In this document: one piece after another, positions 1 to 8,623 of the stretch
How the letters are laid out: the number at the start of each line of letters is the position of its first letter
Numbering within the stretch: position 1 is the first letter of the stretch
NCBI GenBank assembly: GCA_016933635.1
Contig: JAFGAP010000139.1
Location: 1 to 43,604 of the forward strand
Length of the DNA: 43,604 nt
From: Kosmotogaceae bacterium
GTDB lineage: Bacteria > Thermotogota > Thermotogae > Petrotogales > Kosmotogaceae
Reading direction: 5' to 3'
Made by a program: the position numbers and the translations under genes
The notes under the pieces: model-generated
What the model was told of the DNA's origin: nothing
The model's input: only the letters and a program-made list of their open reading frames with translations
Database searches by the model: none

Positions 1-351
1 ATAATCACACCGACGAAAAAAAAGGTTCCGGGCTTCGAGGAAGTGATTGCTCAGGTTGAAGAACAGATGGTTACCGAGAACCTCCTAGACGGAATGCCTA
101 ATGAACTTATCAAAGAACTAAAATTCAGAATGCTGGATCCCTTCGAATCAGCGGAAGGCAAAATTGTGTGGGCTGCAGACCAATTTGCCGCGACAGTGGA
201 GTGCCTCATGGAAATACGCTCCGGCAATACACAATACGCCTTCAGAGACGCAATGAACAGAATGTTGGATGATCTCTCAAAATCCGATCTTCAAAGCGTT
301 CAGTTCTTGACTAAATCTTTCAGATGGAGCCTTGACTGGACAGGTCGCTAA
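1..351 (+). CDS. HD-domain hydrolase (YfbR/HDDC2-like), C-terminal fragment
   Basis: The reading frame is open from the first base, so this is the 3' part of a gene that starts before the window. The first visible residues read IITPTKKKVPGFEE, which resembles the segment after the HD metal motifs in YfbR/HDDC2-like HD phosphohydrolases (COG1896), a family that includes 5'-deoxynucleotidases. The rest is helical and acidic, as expected for the end of that all-alpha fold. The HD motif itself lies outside the window, so catalytic competence cannot be judged. A GTG at 43 is in frame but is very unlikely to be the true start. The TAA stop abuts the stop codon of the convergent aminotransferase gene with no gap. 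Confidence 0.6.
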   Translation: MITPTKKKVPGFEEVIAQVEEQMVTENLLDGMPNELIKELKFRMLDPFESAEGKIVWAADQFAATVECLMEIRSGNTQYAFRDAMNRMLDDLSKSDLQSVQFLTKSFRWSLDWTGR

Positions 352-1509
352 TTACAGTTTTTGGAGATAGCTTTCCAGTCTGTTTAGTCCTTCCTCAAGT
401 TCCTCCAAAGAACTGGAGAAAGACATTCTTATGAAACCTTCGTAGCTGAATGCGCTTCCAGGAACAATTCCGACTTTTTGTTCTTCAAGAAGAGCGATCG
501 CAAAATCATTCGAATTCTTGAACCTCCTGCCGAGAAATGGTCTTATATCAATGAAATAGTAGAAAGCGCCTGCCGGTTTGTAGAATCTCAGACCGATTTT
601 TTTCAGCCTCGAGAACACGAAGTCCCTCCTGGTTCGAAATTCTTTAACCATCGAAGAAGTGTCAACTTCAAATGCTTTCAATGCTGCGTACTGAGCGATG
701 GTATTGACATTGGATGTCAGATGGCTTTGAATCTTGGAGACAGCCTTGGCCAAACTGAGTGAAGTCGCCGAATAACCTATCCTCCAGCCCGTCATAGCAT
801 AGGTCTTGGAGAAGGCATTTATTACCGCTGTCCTTTCCTTCATCCCATCAATCGAAGCTATGGAAAAATGCGGAGCATCATATACCAGCTTTTCATAAAC
901 CTCATCCGAGATAACAAGGAGGTCGTTCTCTTGGCTTAAGAACGCGAGTTCCCTAAGGAAGCTTTCAGGATATATGGCTCCTGTTGGGTTGTTTGGAGAG
1001 TTAATTATTATTGCTCGTGTCTTCTCGTTTATGACCTCTCTTATCCTCGCTGTCTCAGGAACAAAACCTTTATCAAGCTCGGATGAAACAACCACTGGAC
1101 GACCACCGCAGAGCAGAATTTGCGCTTCATAGCTCACCCAGGCAGGCGAGATAATTATCACTTCGTCATCCACGTTCAACAAGGCCTTAAGCACATTATA
1201 GATTGCTTGTTTTCCACCATTAGACACAACAATTTCATCAGGAGTGTAGCTCAAGCCGTTGTCCTTTAGGAGCTTCGTGGCGATTGCCTTTCTCAATTCA
1301 TCTATGCCGGAAGCATTTGTGTATTTAGTTTTCCCCTCATTAAGAGCAGTAATGGCCGCCTCAACTATAGGGCGTGGAGTAGGAAAATCAGGTTCACCGG
1401 CAGTAAACTTAACAACGTTCTCTCCCGCCTTAGAAAGCTCAAGGGCCTTCCTATTGAACTCTAGAGTGGCCGATGGTGTTACGGAAGAGACAAAGCGCGA
1501 CAAATCCAT
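352..1509 (-). CDS. aspC: PLP-dependent aminotransferase, class I/II (aspartate aminotransferase type)
   Basis: A 385-aa fold-type I aminotransferase of the Igamma aspartate aminotransferase group, predicted to exchange an amino group between aspartate (or another amino acid) and 2-oxoglutarate in the cytoplasm. Visible landmarks are the GEPDFPTP segment near residue 38, SPNNPTGAIY near 171, SDEVYEKLVY near 201, and SKTYAMTGWRIGY with the PLP lysine at about K235. A C-terminal arginine in GFIRMSFSSS should bind the substrate carboxylate. Length is normal for the family. The ATG start follows a GGAGGTGCTGCA ribosome site. It is the last gene of the minus-strand run, about 40 bases after the 213-aa protein. 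Exact amino acid specificity (Asp, Ala or aromatic) cannot be read from sequence. Confidence 0.88.
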   Translation of the reverse strand: MDLSRFVSSVTPSATLEFNRKALELSKAGENVVKFTAGEPDFPTPRPIVEAAITALNEGKTKYTNASGIDELRKAIATKLLKDNGLSYTPDEIVVSNGGKQAIYNVLKALLNVDDEVIIISPAWVSYEAQILLCGGRPVVVSSELDKGFVPETARIREVINEKTRAIIINSPNNPTGAIYPESFLRELAFLSQENDLLVISDEVYEKLVYDAPHFSIASIDGMKERTAVINAFSKTYAMTGWRIGYSATSLSLAKAVSKIQSHLTSNVNTIAQYAALKAFEVDTSSMVKEFRTRRDFVFSRLKKIGLRFYKPAGAFYYFIDIRPFLGRRFKNSNDFAIALLEEQKVGIVPGSAFSYEGFIRMSFSSSLEELEEGLNRLESYLQKL

Positions 1510-1548
1510 TGCAGCACCTCCGAAATAAATAATCCTTTTTGTGAGAAT

Positions 1549-2190
1549 TTATATCTTGTTTATTATCTCTAGGACAACCAAAGCGAAGTCATTGAGGCTG
1601 TCTTTCTTGCATAGTCTCGCGCCAGCCTCTCTTTTTCTCTTTCCATTTACCAGCGAGGATCCGACTGCCATTACAATTTCTGTCATACCGTATTCGAGCT
1701 TTTCGATAAACTCGATGCGGAAACTTGGGATAACATCTCTTATGGCAGCAACAGTCGACTCAACGATCGCCATGTATTTCTCGTCATCTCCAACATCGAC
1801 AATCGAAGAGCCTTCTAACTCTTTGCCATCGTAGTCTAGAACTACAGTAATATCAAGACGCCTTGTAGTGGCTCTAGTTTCAAGGCTTGTTAGCTGAAAG
1901 TTGTAACCTTGGACTTCTTCCTTCTGGTAAGGTCTTACTACTGAAGCTTCATCCTCGTCGCTAGAATCTAGAGATATCTGCGCTATAGATACTATCTTTC
2001 TATCGATCTTGATTCCAGTTGAGGCATAAATAGCTGTTTCAATATCTCTGACGAGTTGTTTTGCAGGCTTTGAAATATCTGCCAGCACATGAATCTCGAC
2101 CATTTCTCCGCTTTCATCATAGACGATTCTTGCACTATGAACCCCCGGCAGTTTAGATACAACGTTGTCAACTGCTAGCTTGCTAGGCAT
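1549..2190 (-). CDS. Conserved protein of unknown function (213 aa)
   Basis: I do not recognise a named function. The N-terminal third (about residues 1-70) reads like a compact alpha/beta domain: a PGVHSARIV strand, a VEIHVLADISKPAKQLVRDI stretch, and then GIKIDRKIVSIAQI. The second half (about 100-213) is another alpha/beta segment (TRRLDITVVLDYDG, then AVGSSLVNGKRKREAG). The two halves are joined by an acidic linker. There is no signal peptide, membrane segment or obvious catalytic motif, so it is probably a soluble cytoplasmic protein. The ATG follows GAGGGGGTTGATAGA. It lies between the small membrane protein and the aminotransferase in a tight operon, which suggests a conserved gene, but the neighbours do not reveal its role. 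Confidence 0.7.
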   Translation of the reverse strand: MPSKLAVDNVVSKLPGVHSARIVYDESGEMVEIHVLADISKPAKQLVRDIETAIYASTGIKIDRKIVSIAQISLDSSDEDEASVVRPYQKEEVQGYNFQLTSLETRATTRRLDITVVLDYDGKELEGSSIVDVGDDEKYMAIVESTVAAIRDVIPSFRIEFIEKLEYGMTEIVMAVGSSLVNGKRKREAGARLCKKDSLNDFALVVLEIINKI

Positions 2191-2209
2191 TCTATCAACC
2201 CCCTCGACC

Positions 2210-2422
2210 TTATAAGATCAAAGCAAATAACAAGGACAAACCAAGAAATCCTCCCGCTGCCAGAAGGGAATACCAGCCTTTCCTATCATAAGGTTTATAA
2301 TCTTCAGGCTTCACTTCGCTCTTTGGCTTTCGTACCTTCTTTGTCCCAATCTCGAAAAAAATCAATGATAGAAAAAGTGCCCCCATTGCTATAACGAAAA
2401 AAGCATTAGAAACGAACTCCAT
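2210..2422 (-). CDS. Small two-helix membrane protein (70 aa)
   Basis: A 70-aa protein with two hydrophobic segments, about residues 5-25 and 52-70. They are separated by a basic then acidic loop (TKKVRKPKSEVKPEDYKPYDRK), so it should be an inner-membrane hairpin protein. A longer in-frame reading into comB exists, but I reject it. The ATG at 2422 lies five bases after the comB stop and is preceded by a GGGGG-rich site, while the extension only re-reads comB DNA in another frame. Function is unknown. The tight spacing places it in the same transcript as comB and the 213-aa protein. Confidence 0.65.
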   Translation of the reverse strand: MEFVSNAFFVIAMGALFLSLIFFEIGTKKVRKPKSEVKPEDYKPYDRKGWYSLLAAGGFLGLSLLFALIL

Positions 2423-2426
2423 TGAG

Positions 2427-3122
2427 TTACCCCCGTACAAACCCGTTGTTCCGCCACAAAGGAACCAGATCGTACAAGTTGATTTTAGCACAAAAGGATA
2501 CATCTTCACCAAAACCAAGAGACAGAAGTTTTTTTGCGTGGACTCCATTTTCAGCAATGAAGTCTCTTAGATTACTACTCACCGATCCATAAAGGGAAGC
2601 TGCTATCCAGCAACTATCGTTCATACCGACAATTCCCAAGCGTGCGACAAGCGCCCCCGCAAGCAGTGTATCCTCCAACGAAGGCTCTCCGTCGCTACCT
2701 GAGCATTGGATTTCAACTCTTCCCTTTTCCCTTTCTATGAGTCTGGCAATGCTTTCCAAATTCAAGAATGAAGCAACTATGACCCTCTTTGCTCTTCTTG
2801 ATCTTAGAGCGGCGACCGTTCCATTTGTGGTTGTCATAACCACTTCCTTTCCCTTAACAAAAGCTTCAGAAAGCTCAACGGGCGAATTTCCAAGATCAAA
2901 GCCAGGTATTTTCATTGTCTCTCTCTCCCCCATTAAAACTACCTCAGGACTTCTACTTCTTTCTTTCATCGCCCGTTCGACATTGGAAACCGGAATGACT
3001 TTCTTTGCCCCTAGTTGAAGAGCAGTCGTTATTGTACTACTGGCTCTTAGAACATCTACTACTACAGCGAGATCCGTGCTCTCATCAATCGTGCGTGGAA
3101 GAAGATTCACCTTAAGTAACAT
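2427..3122 (-). CDS. comB: 2-phosphosulfolactate phosphatase family protein (ComB)
   Basis: A 231-aa member of the ComB family. In methanogens the enzyme removes phosphate from 2-phospho-3-sulfolactate during coenzyme M synthesis. Family landmarks are VVVDVLRASSTI near residue 21, LMGERE near 63, GFDLGNSP near 74, MTTTNGTVA near 97 and SGSDGEPSLEDTLLAGA near 140. Length is typical. The first codons place it just downstream of the histidine phosphatase gene (gap of about three bases). No other coenzyme M gene (comA, comC, comDE) is visible here, so the physiological substrate is uncertain. ComB homologues occur in many bacteria that lack coenzyme M. Confidence 0.85.
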   Translation of the reverse strand: MLLKVNLLPRTIDESTDLAVVVDVLRASSTITTALQLGAKKVIPVSNVERAMKERSRSPEVVLMGERETMKIPGFDLGNSPVELSEAFVKGKEVVMTTTNGTVAALRSRRAKRVIVASFLNLESIARLIEREKGRVEIQCSGSDGEPSLEDTLLAGALVARLGIVGMNDSCWIAASLYGSVSSNLRDFIAENGVHAKKLLSLGFGEDVSFCAKINLYDLVPLWRNNGFVRG

Positions 3123-3125
3123 TCG

Positions 3126-3737
3126 TTAGTTCTCCTCCAGATGTCGCCAAAGATTGACCTCCAGTAGTCTCATTTCTGCTCCTTCAATCTTAATTGTGGA
3201 AATCGAGCAGTTGTGTAAGGAGAGTCTGTAGTGATTTTCCAGAGGGAGGCCTGTTGCGTAGCAAATTGCGGTTCTTATAAGCAAAGCGTGCGAAACTACA
3301 ATCACATGTTTCCCCTGAAAATTTGCAGAGAGATGTTTGATGAAACCCGCTGCTCTTCTCTGCACTTCCCCCAGAGGTTCAGTTCCCGGAATGTCTGCCC
3401 ATGGATCCTTTCTCCAATGCTCTATCAGATTGCCGTAACACTTGAATGCTTCACTTATCTCAAGGCCATTCCAGAGTCCTACATCCGCTTCACGGAGTAC
3501 CGGATTGGCAACTGGGATCTCAGCATACGAAATTGCAATTATCCCGGCGGTTTCCTTGGCTCGCTTCAAGTCGCTGGAATAGATTGCTGCCACACTGGGG
3601 ATATGCTCTTTAAGATATATGCCAGTTATTTCAGCTTGCTTCCTTCCCTTCTCAGACAAGGGAATATCGGACCTTCCCTGCCAGCGGTTACTATTATTCC
3701 ATTCTGTTTCTCCATGCCTCACAAAGTGAATATTCAT
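3126..3737 (-). CDS. Histidine phosphatase family protein (phosphoglycerate mutase-like)
   Basis: A 203-aa protein of the branch-1 histidine phosphatase superfamily. The phosphorylated histidine is in FVRHGETEWN (RHG at about residues 7-9). The acid/base glutamate is in READVGLWNG (about E83) and the second catalytic histidine in VVSHALLIR (about H150). Such enzymes dephosphorylate small phosphometabolites; candidates include GpmB-like, CobC-like or broad phosphatases. I chose the ATG at 3737 because a GATGGAGGAAGCG ribosome site precedes it. The upstream TTG and ATG codons would place the motif unusually far from the N-terminus. It sits between dnaE and comB in the same operon. The substrate is not predictable. 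Confidence 0.85.
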   Translation of the reverse strand: MNIHFVRHGETEWNNSNRWQGRSDIPLSEKGRKQAEITGIYLKEHIPSVAAIYSSDLKRAKETAGIIAISYAEIPVANPVLREADVGLWNGLEISEAFKCYGNLIEHWRKDPWADIPGTEPLGEVQRRAAGFIKHLSANFQGKHVIVVSHALLIRTAICYATGLPLENHYRLSLHNCSISTIKIEGAEMRLLEVNLWRHLEEN

Positions 3738-3752
3738 CGCTTCCTCCATCAA

Positions 3753-6449
3753 TTATTTCCAGATTATCTTATCGGCATCTACACCAATTGGTCTTGCCCC
3801 GGGTATCATCTTTTCGGTACCCCTGACTTTGACAACTACGTTTTCGCTCTTGGAGCCGACTGTTAAGAATGACCGATCGATCTGGCCATGAAAGATCCTG
3901 TTCACTTCTAGAACTCTCTCCTTCAATTCAACAGGATTTCCATTATTGAACAAGACGTAACCTTGAAGAGGAACGTGGTTTTCTATCTCAACAAAGGTTC
4001 TTCCATCAGTTATGAAACTCTTTCCAAGATAATCGATTCTCTTATAGGGCGATATCCCTGTTCTCAAAGAGGCAACGGCGGTCGTTATTTCAAAATCGAT
4101 TGCATCCGATGAAATATCCGGTCGATGAATCTCCGTAACGTTGAAACCAAGAGACTCAATCTCCATCATAGCTTTCTCAACAGGGGTGTCTTCCTCTCTT
4201 GCTTCTTGAGGCTCTTCTTTATACCCGAACACAGATCGTATTGATTTCAGTTCAGGGTTCACTCCAGTAAGGGCATCATTCATTTTCTTCAGAAGATCGT
4301 TTCTGCTACCATAACAATCCAGGTAGCCACTCTTGATGAGTCTTTCAAGGTCTCTTGCTTGATAATTTGACCTGTTGTTCCTAACGAACGTGAAGAAGGA
4401 ATCCTCAAATGGTTTCGGCTTCAGCTCACCTTTGTTCAATAGCTGTGGAATAGAAAGCGACACAGTTTTATGGTCCTCAACTCCATGTTCTATACTTAAT
4501 TTGAACCCCCTATCCCTTATTTCGGCAACCAGTCTTCTAGAAGAAGTCCGTGGTAATTCTCTCAACATGAGGGGATAGAAAATCTCTGGATGGTTTGACT
4601 TGAAATACGCTAGCCAGAAGGAAATCATAGCGTAGCTCAAACTGTGGGATTTGTTGAAGGCATAACCGGCAAAATCAAGAAGGAAGGAATACAATTTTGC
4701 TCTTCTATCATCTGCAAGTCTGCTGTACCCAGGCGAGCTCTTAAACAACCTGTCAACGGCATCCCGGTCTTTCTTTGAAAGGGCTCTTCTAAGAAGCTCC
4801 CCGTCGTCCGCTTCTAGAGATAGTAAGCTCGAAGCGATCTTAAGAACTTGTTCCTGATATACGAGAAGTCCTCCCGTCTCAGCAAGGACGGGAACTCTTT
4901 TCTTTATCTTCTCGATTTCAGAGGGAACTCTTGAAAGTTTTAAGAAACGCTCTGTAACTCCAGACTTGATTGGACCCGGCCTGTTTAATGCAATGCATAT
5001 AGAAAGATCTCTCAGCGACAAGGGCTTGACTGATCTGACAATGCTCGTAGCATAAGGTGCTTCCAGCTGAAAGACACCGGCGGTATAACCCCTTCCCAAT
5101 GTCTCATAGGTATTTGAATCGCTTGTGGGATAGTCCCAAGGTTCCTTGCCTTGTGTCATTTCCTTCAAAAGAGAGAGATTTTTCAAACCCAAGATGTCAA
5201 TTTTCTGAAGACCAACTATTCGTAGAGAATCCATGTCCCAATGTGAAACAGGTAGATCTTCACTGAAATCAATTGGGATTAATCCTTTCAGAGAAATGCC
5301 GGAGAGTATGACACCGGCAGCATGAACTGAATAACCCGAAAAGAGACCGGCAACAAGTCTTGACATCTCAAACAGCCGCTTCATGTCCAAATCTCCTTCA
5401 AAAGCGTATGGGAAGCGTTTTCCATCCTTACTCCATTCAATGAGCCTAGAAATTTTATCTTTGCTGATTCCCAGTTTTTTTCCGAGTTCGCGGGCTGCTC
5501 CTTTGAATCCGTAAGTTGAATATGTTCTAACAAGACAGAAACGATCATTTCCAAAGTACTCATTCACTTTTCTCAGCAGCGCTGGCCTTGATTTGTCATC
5601 AACATCAAGGTCGATATCCGGTGGATCAGCCCTCTTCATGCTAAGGAATCTCTCAAAGAACAGGCCTTCCACAACGGGGTCGATTCGGGTTATTTCAAGC
5701 AGATAGCTGACAAGCGACCCAACGGCCGAACCTCTACCCGGACCTATCCAGCAACCAATGCTCTTCGCAATGTCGACGATCTTGGAAACGGTCATGAAAT
5801 AATCCTGAATATTCTTTGAAAGAATTACTGAAAGCTCCCTTTCAAGTCTCGACAAGTATTCTCCGCTCAAATTCTTATCCTCAAGAGCTTTGCTCAACAA
5901 GGAAGAGAACGATTCCGCCGGTATTCTCACTGGAAAAACATGCTCAATCTTTTTCAAGGGGAAATTGCGGGGAAGTTGTGAGAGTAACTCAAGCAAACCG
6001 TGCTCAAGATCGCGATAATTCTTGTCGTTTGGCAGTGAATAATCAGCTATCTCAACTTCAGCTTTTAACGAGGCGTATACCCTGAATTTCTCGCTTTCAT
6101 GATCAAGGTAGCGACACTCCCAAATAGGATTTCCTGAAGAATTGTCTAGATTTCGGGGTTTTCCGGAGATATGGATCAAGTTTTCCGAATCATTTATTTC
6201 TTTTCTTAAAAGTTCTTCAAAACCCTTTTCATTTCTCGCAATCCAATAATCGTATCCGTTCTTGATCCCTGGCACTGCTACTATTCCTGATCTGGAAAGA
6301 GAAAGATGCCACTTCGCGTATGAAGAAAGTGATGAGTCAAGAATAACACATCTTTCGTAGCCCATTTTCTTCAGCTCCGCGGTAGTCGATCTCTCTTCAA
6401 GAACAGAGGAATGAAGTTGGTGTCTGGTAATAACGAAGGCAGTCTTCAT
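3753..6449 (-). CDS. dnaE: DNA polymerase III alpha subunit, compact DnaE type
   Basis: An 898-aa C-family DNA polymerase, shorter than the roughly 1,160-aa E. coli DnaE. The polymerase core is clear: GPGRGSAVGSLVSY near residue 240, PDIDLDVDD near 278 carrying two catalytic aspartates, and the third aspartate in LQKIDILGLKNLSLL near 415. The fingers segment VYQEQVLKIASSLLS lies near 530, a helix-hairpin-helix region near 690, and an OB-like C-terminus. The N-terminal PHP domain is shortened and lacks the usual HxHSxYS metal ligands (it reads VITRHQLHSSVLEE), so a PHP nuclease activity is unlikely. Thermotogota also carry PolC as main replicase, so this DnaE probably has a supporting role. 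The start overlaps the rluD stop as ATGA. Confidence 0.93.
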   Translation of the reverse strand: MKTAFVITRHQLHSSVLEERSTTAELKKMGYERCVILDSSLSSYAKWHLSLSRSGIVAVPGIKNGYDYWIARNEKGFEELLRKEINDSENLIHISGKPRNLDNSSGNPIWECRYLDHESEKFRVYASLKAEVEIADYSLPNDKNYRDLEHGLLELLSQLPRNFPLKKIEHVFPVRIPAESFSSLLSKALEDKNLSGEYLSRLERELSVILSKNIQDYFMTVSKIVDIAKSIGCWIGPGRGSAVGSLVSYLLEITRIDPVVEGLFFERFLSMKRADPPDIDLDVDDKSRPALLRKVNEYFGNDRFCLVRTYSTYGFKGAARELGKKLGISKDKISRLIEWSKDGKRFPYAFEGDLDMKRLFEMSRLVAGLFSGYSVHAAGVILSGISLKGLIPIDFSEDLPVSHWDMDSLRIVGLQKIDILGLKNLSLLKEMTQGKEPWDYPTSDSNTYETLGRGYTAGVFQLEAPYATSIVRSVKPLSLRDLSICIALNRPGPIKSGVTERFLKLSRVPSEIEKIKKRVPVLAETGGLLVYQEQVLKIASSLLSLEADDGELLRRALSKKDRDAVDRLFKSSPGYSRLADDRRAKLYSFLLDFAGYAFNKSHSLSYAMISFWLAYFKSNHPEIFYPLMLRELPRTSSRRLVAEIRDRGFKLSIEHGVEDHKTVSLSIPQLLNKGELKPKPFEDSFFTFVRNNRSNYQARDLERLIKSGYLDCYGSRNDLLKKMNDALTGVNPELKSIRSVFGYKEEPQEAREEDTPVEKAMMEIESLGFNVTEIHRPDISSDAIDFEITTAVASLRTGISPYKRIDYLGKSFITDGRTFVEIENHVPLQGYVLFNNGNPVELKERVLEVNRIFHGQIDRSFLTVGSKSENVVVKVRGTEKMIPGARPIGVDADKIIWK

Positions 6450-7378
6450 CTTTTCGCCTCAAGTTCAGAGAGATTAACTATAGCCTCTTTCATATCCTCT
6501 GGGAGCCTGGCTATGAAGGTCATTCTAATTCCTGACCGAGGGTGAGAAACCGTTAGTTTAACGGCATGAAGCATCTGTCTCTTGATTCCAAAAATCTCGT
6601 CATCTCTTGCCTTTCCATACACCGCATCACCAAGAAGGGGAAAGCCCTTCTCTTTCATATGCACCCTTATTTGATGTGTTCTACCGGTCCTGGGCTTTAC
6701 AATTATCAGAGAAGCAATATTTGAAAAACACGAGAGAGTTTGAAAATACGTGAGGGATTCCTTGCCATTCTGATTTACCGACATCTTAAGTCTGTTGACC
6801 GGATGCCGAGCAATCGAATAATCGATCTTACCAGACGCTGGTGTCTTTCCTCTGACTAGCGCAATATACTCTTTAGAGGTTAATCTGTTCTTGAACTGAC
6901 TTGAAAGCGAGACATGTGCAAGGTCGTTCTTGGCGACTATGATTATCCCGCTCGTATCCTTATCGAGCCTGTGAACAATTCCTGGTCTGGTTACACCACC
7001 TATTCCTTGAAGATCTTTGCAGTGATTAAGAAGAGCATTTACAAGTGTACCTGTTTGCTTTCTTGGAAGAGGATGAACAATAATACCAGGATCCTTGTTT
7101 ACTACGATGATATCACGGTCTTCAAAAACAATCTTTAGCGGGATGGCCTCAGGTTCTACAGACGCGACTTTCGGCTTGTCGGGGAGTTCAAAAGTAATAG
7201 ATTCTCCGATCTTAACCTTATAGGATGGTTTTCTCGGTCTACTGTCAACAAATACCTTGGAATTTTTTATTTGCCGTTGCACAAAAGTGCGGGAAACCCA
7301 GGGCGGAGCTTTCTCAACGACTACCTTATCAAGTCTCCAGCCATCTTCACGGCTGGAGACTTTTATCTCTTGAAGCAC
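6446..7378 (-). CDS. rluD: RluA/RluD-family pseudouridine synthase
   Basis: A 310-aa RNA pseudouridine synthase acting on rRNA (RluD-type positions in 23S rRNA are the usual targets). An S4 RNA-binding domain covers about residues 12-75 (SREDGWRLDKVV, KVFVDSRPRKPSYKVKIGE). The catalytic domain carries the motif HRLDKDTSG with the catalytic aspartate at about D139, followed by SKEYIALVRG and the RTGRTHQIRVHM segment. The gene overlaps dnaE by four bases (ATGA) and its start overlaps the end of lspA by about 32 bases, so all three are likely translated from one transcript. The lspA-rluD pairing is common in bacteria. The exact target uridines cannot be read from sequence. Confidence 0.92.
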   Translation of the reverse strand: MLQEIKVSSREDGWRLDKVVVEKAPPWVSRTFVQRQIKNSKVFVDSRPRKPSYKVKIGESITFELPDKPKVASVEPEAIPLKIVFEDRDIIVVNKDPGIIVHPLPRKQTGTLVNALLNHCKDLQGIGGVTRPGIVHRLDKDTSGIIIVAKNDLAHVSLSSQFKNRLTSKEYIALVRGKTPASGKIDYSIARHPVNRLKMSVNQNGKESLTYFQTLSCFSNIASLIIVKPRTGRTHQIRVHMKEKGFPLLGDAVYGKARDDEIFGIKRQMLHAVKLTVSHPRSGIRMTFIARLPEDMKEAIVNLSELEAKR

Positions 7379-7823
7379 GCTTCTCCCTTCGATATACAGA
7401 GAGTGTTAACAAGGCTGCGCCAAAAACAATGCATATATCCGCAAGATTGAAGATCGCAGGGAACCCTTTTAGTTCAAAGAAATCAACCACATGTCCAAGC
7501 CTCAGTCTATCTATCAAATTGTTTCCAAGAGCACCGCCAACAATCAAGCCTATGAGAAAGGATTCCCATCGGGATAGTTTAGAAGAATGTACATTAGATA
7601 GAGTAACGATCATAGCCACAATACCGATTGCTACAAAGGCAAGCAACCACGGCTCTTGATTCTTGAAAAGCCCAAATGCAACACCGGTATTTCTAACGTA
7701 CCTGAGACCAAAAAGCTCTCCAACCAGGTCTATCCGTTGAAAGTAAGTCATTCCGTTTTCCACGAAATACTTACTCACCTGATCCATTATTAAAGCCAGC
7801 GTAATCCCCAAAAGAGACAGCAA
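7347..7823 (-). CDS. lspA: Lipoprotein signal peptidase (signal peptidase II)
   Basis: A 158-aa inner-membrane aspartyl protease that cleaves the signal peptide of prolipoproteins after Lgt has added diacylglycerol. Four hydrophobic segments are visible. The catalytic pair lies in GNNLIDRLRLGHVVDFF (D114) and FNLADICIVFG (D129), and the YVRNTGVAFGLF motif near residue 42 is conserved. The start is TTG, because an in-frame TAA lies directly upstream; a GTGGAGTG site precedes it by about nine bases. The partner gene lgt is also present in this window at 11.35 kb, so both early steps of lipoprotein maturation are encoded here. Confidence 0.93.
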   Translation of the reverse strand: MLSLLGITLALIMDQVSKYFVENGMTYFQRIDLVGELFGLRYVRNTGVAFGLFKNQEPWLLAFVAIGIVAMIVTLSNVHSSKLSRWESFLIGLIVGGALGNNLIDRLRLGHVVDFFELKGFPAIFNLADICIVFGAALLTLSVYRREKRASRDKSLQP

Positions 7824-7863
7824 TTATTATCACTCCACGTGACGCAAGAACAGCAAGAGCCGA

Positions 7864-8622
7864 TCAACCCATTTGTTCGGCAAGTACTTCCATTTCAGCA
7901 TCATCTATATCCGAGTTGTCGTAAACTTCCTGAACGTCGTCGTTATCTTCAAGAATATCAAGGAGCTTGAGTAGCTTTCCAGCATCTGAACCTTCAACCT
8001 TCAAAGAATTACTAGGAATATAGCTCATCTCGTAAGACAGAGAGTAACCATTTTCTTCGAGTGCGGTCTTCACATCTGAAACGGAGTCTGGAGAAGTTAC
8101 TATCTCAATGGGATCTTCTTCATCCTTAATGTCTTCGGCACCTGCCTCGATAGCAAGAAGTTGGAACTCCTCGAGATCAGAAATCTGCTCCTTAGCTACA
8201 GTTATAACTCCCTTTCTTTCAAACATCCAGCTTACTGCTCCGCTTTCTGCCATTGATCCACCATACTTGGAAAGCGTATGCCTTATCTCTTGCGCCGTTC
8301 TGTTCTTATTGTCGGTAAGACATCTAATAAGAAGCGCTACTCCTCCCGGAGCGTACCCTTCGTACAAAGCCTCGGAGAACGATTGACCTTCAAGTTCCCC
8401 TGCACCTTTCTTGATTGCCTTTTCCATGGTGTCTTTAGGCATGTTCGCTGACCTAGCTTTTTCTATAGCAGTTCGAAGAGAAGTATTTGTGTTTGGATCT
8501 GACCCACCCTCTCTTGCTGAGACCATAAGTTCTCTGATAATCTTCGTAAAGACCTTTGATCTCTTTGCGTCTTGTGCGCCCTTCCTGTGCTTAATATTTG
8601 CCCACTTGTTGTGACCGGACAT
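7864..8622 (-). CDS. YebC/PmpR-family translation or transcription regulator
   Basis: A 252-aa member of the YebC/PmpR/TACO1 family. The start [20 protein letters not shown] is the family hallmark, followed by [10 protein letters not shown]-type residues, and the acidic C-terminus matches the family ([17 protein letters not shown]). Members have been described both as DNA-binding regulators and as factors that relieve ribosome stalling. Length is standard. The ATG follows GGAGGGATATGAT. It begins one base after the stop of the DUF2344 gene and ends about 40 bases before lspA. No sequence feature decides between the transcription and translation roles. Confidence 0.93.
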   Translation of the reverse strand: MSGHNKWANIKHRKGAQDAKRSKVFTKIIRELMVSAREGGSDPNTNTSLRTAIEKARSANMPKDTMEKAIKKGAGELEGQSFSEALYEGYAPGGVALLIRCLTDNKNRTAQEIRHTLSKYGGSMAESGAVSWMFERKGVITVAKEQISDLEEFQLLAIEAGAEDIKDEEDPIEIVTSPDSVSDVKTALEENGYSLSYEMSYIPSNSLKVEGSDAGKLLKLLDILEDNDDVQEVYDNSDIDDAEMEVLAEQMG

Positions 8623-8623
8623 A

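Noticed and set aside
2423-2557. Longer start for the small membrane protein, inside comB
   Set aside because: This stretch is comB DNA read in another frame, while the ATG at 2422 has its own ribosome site after the comB stop.
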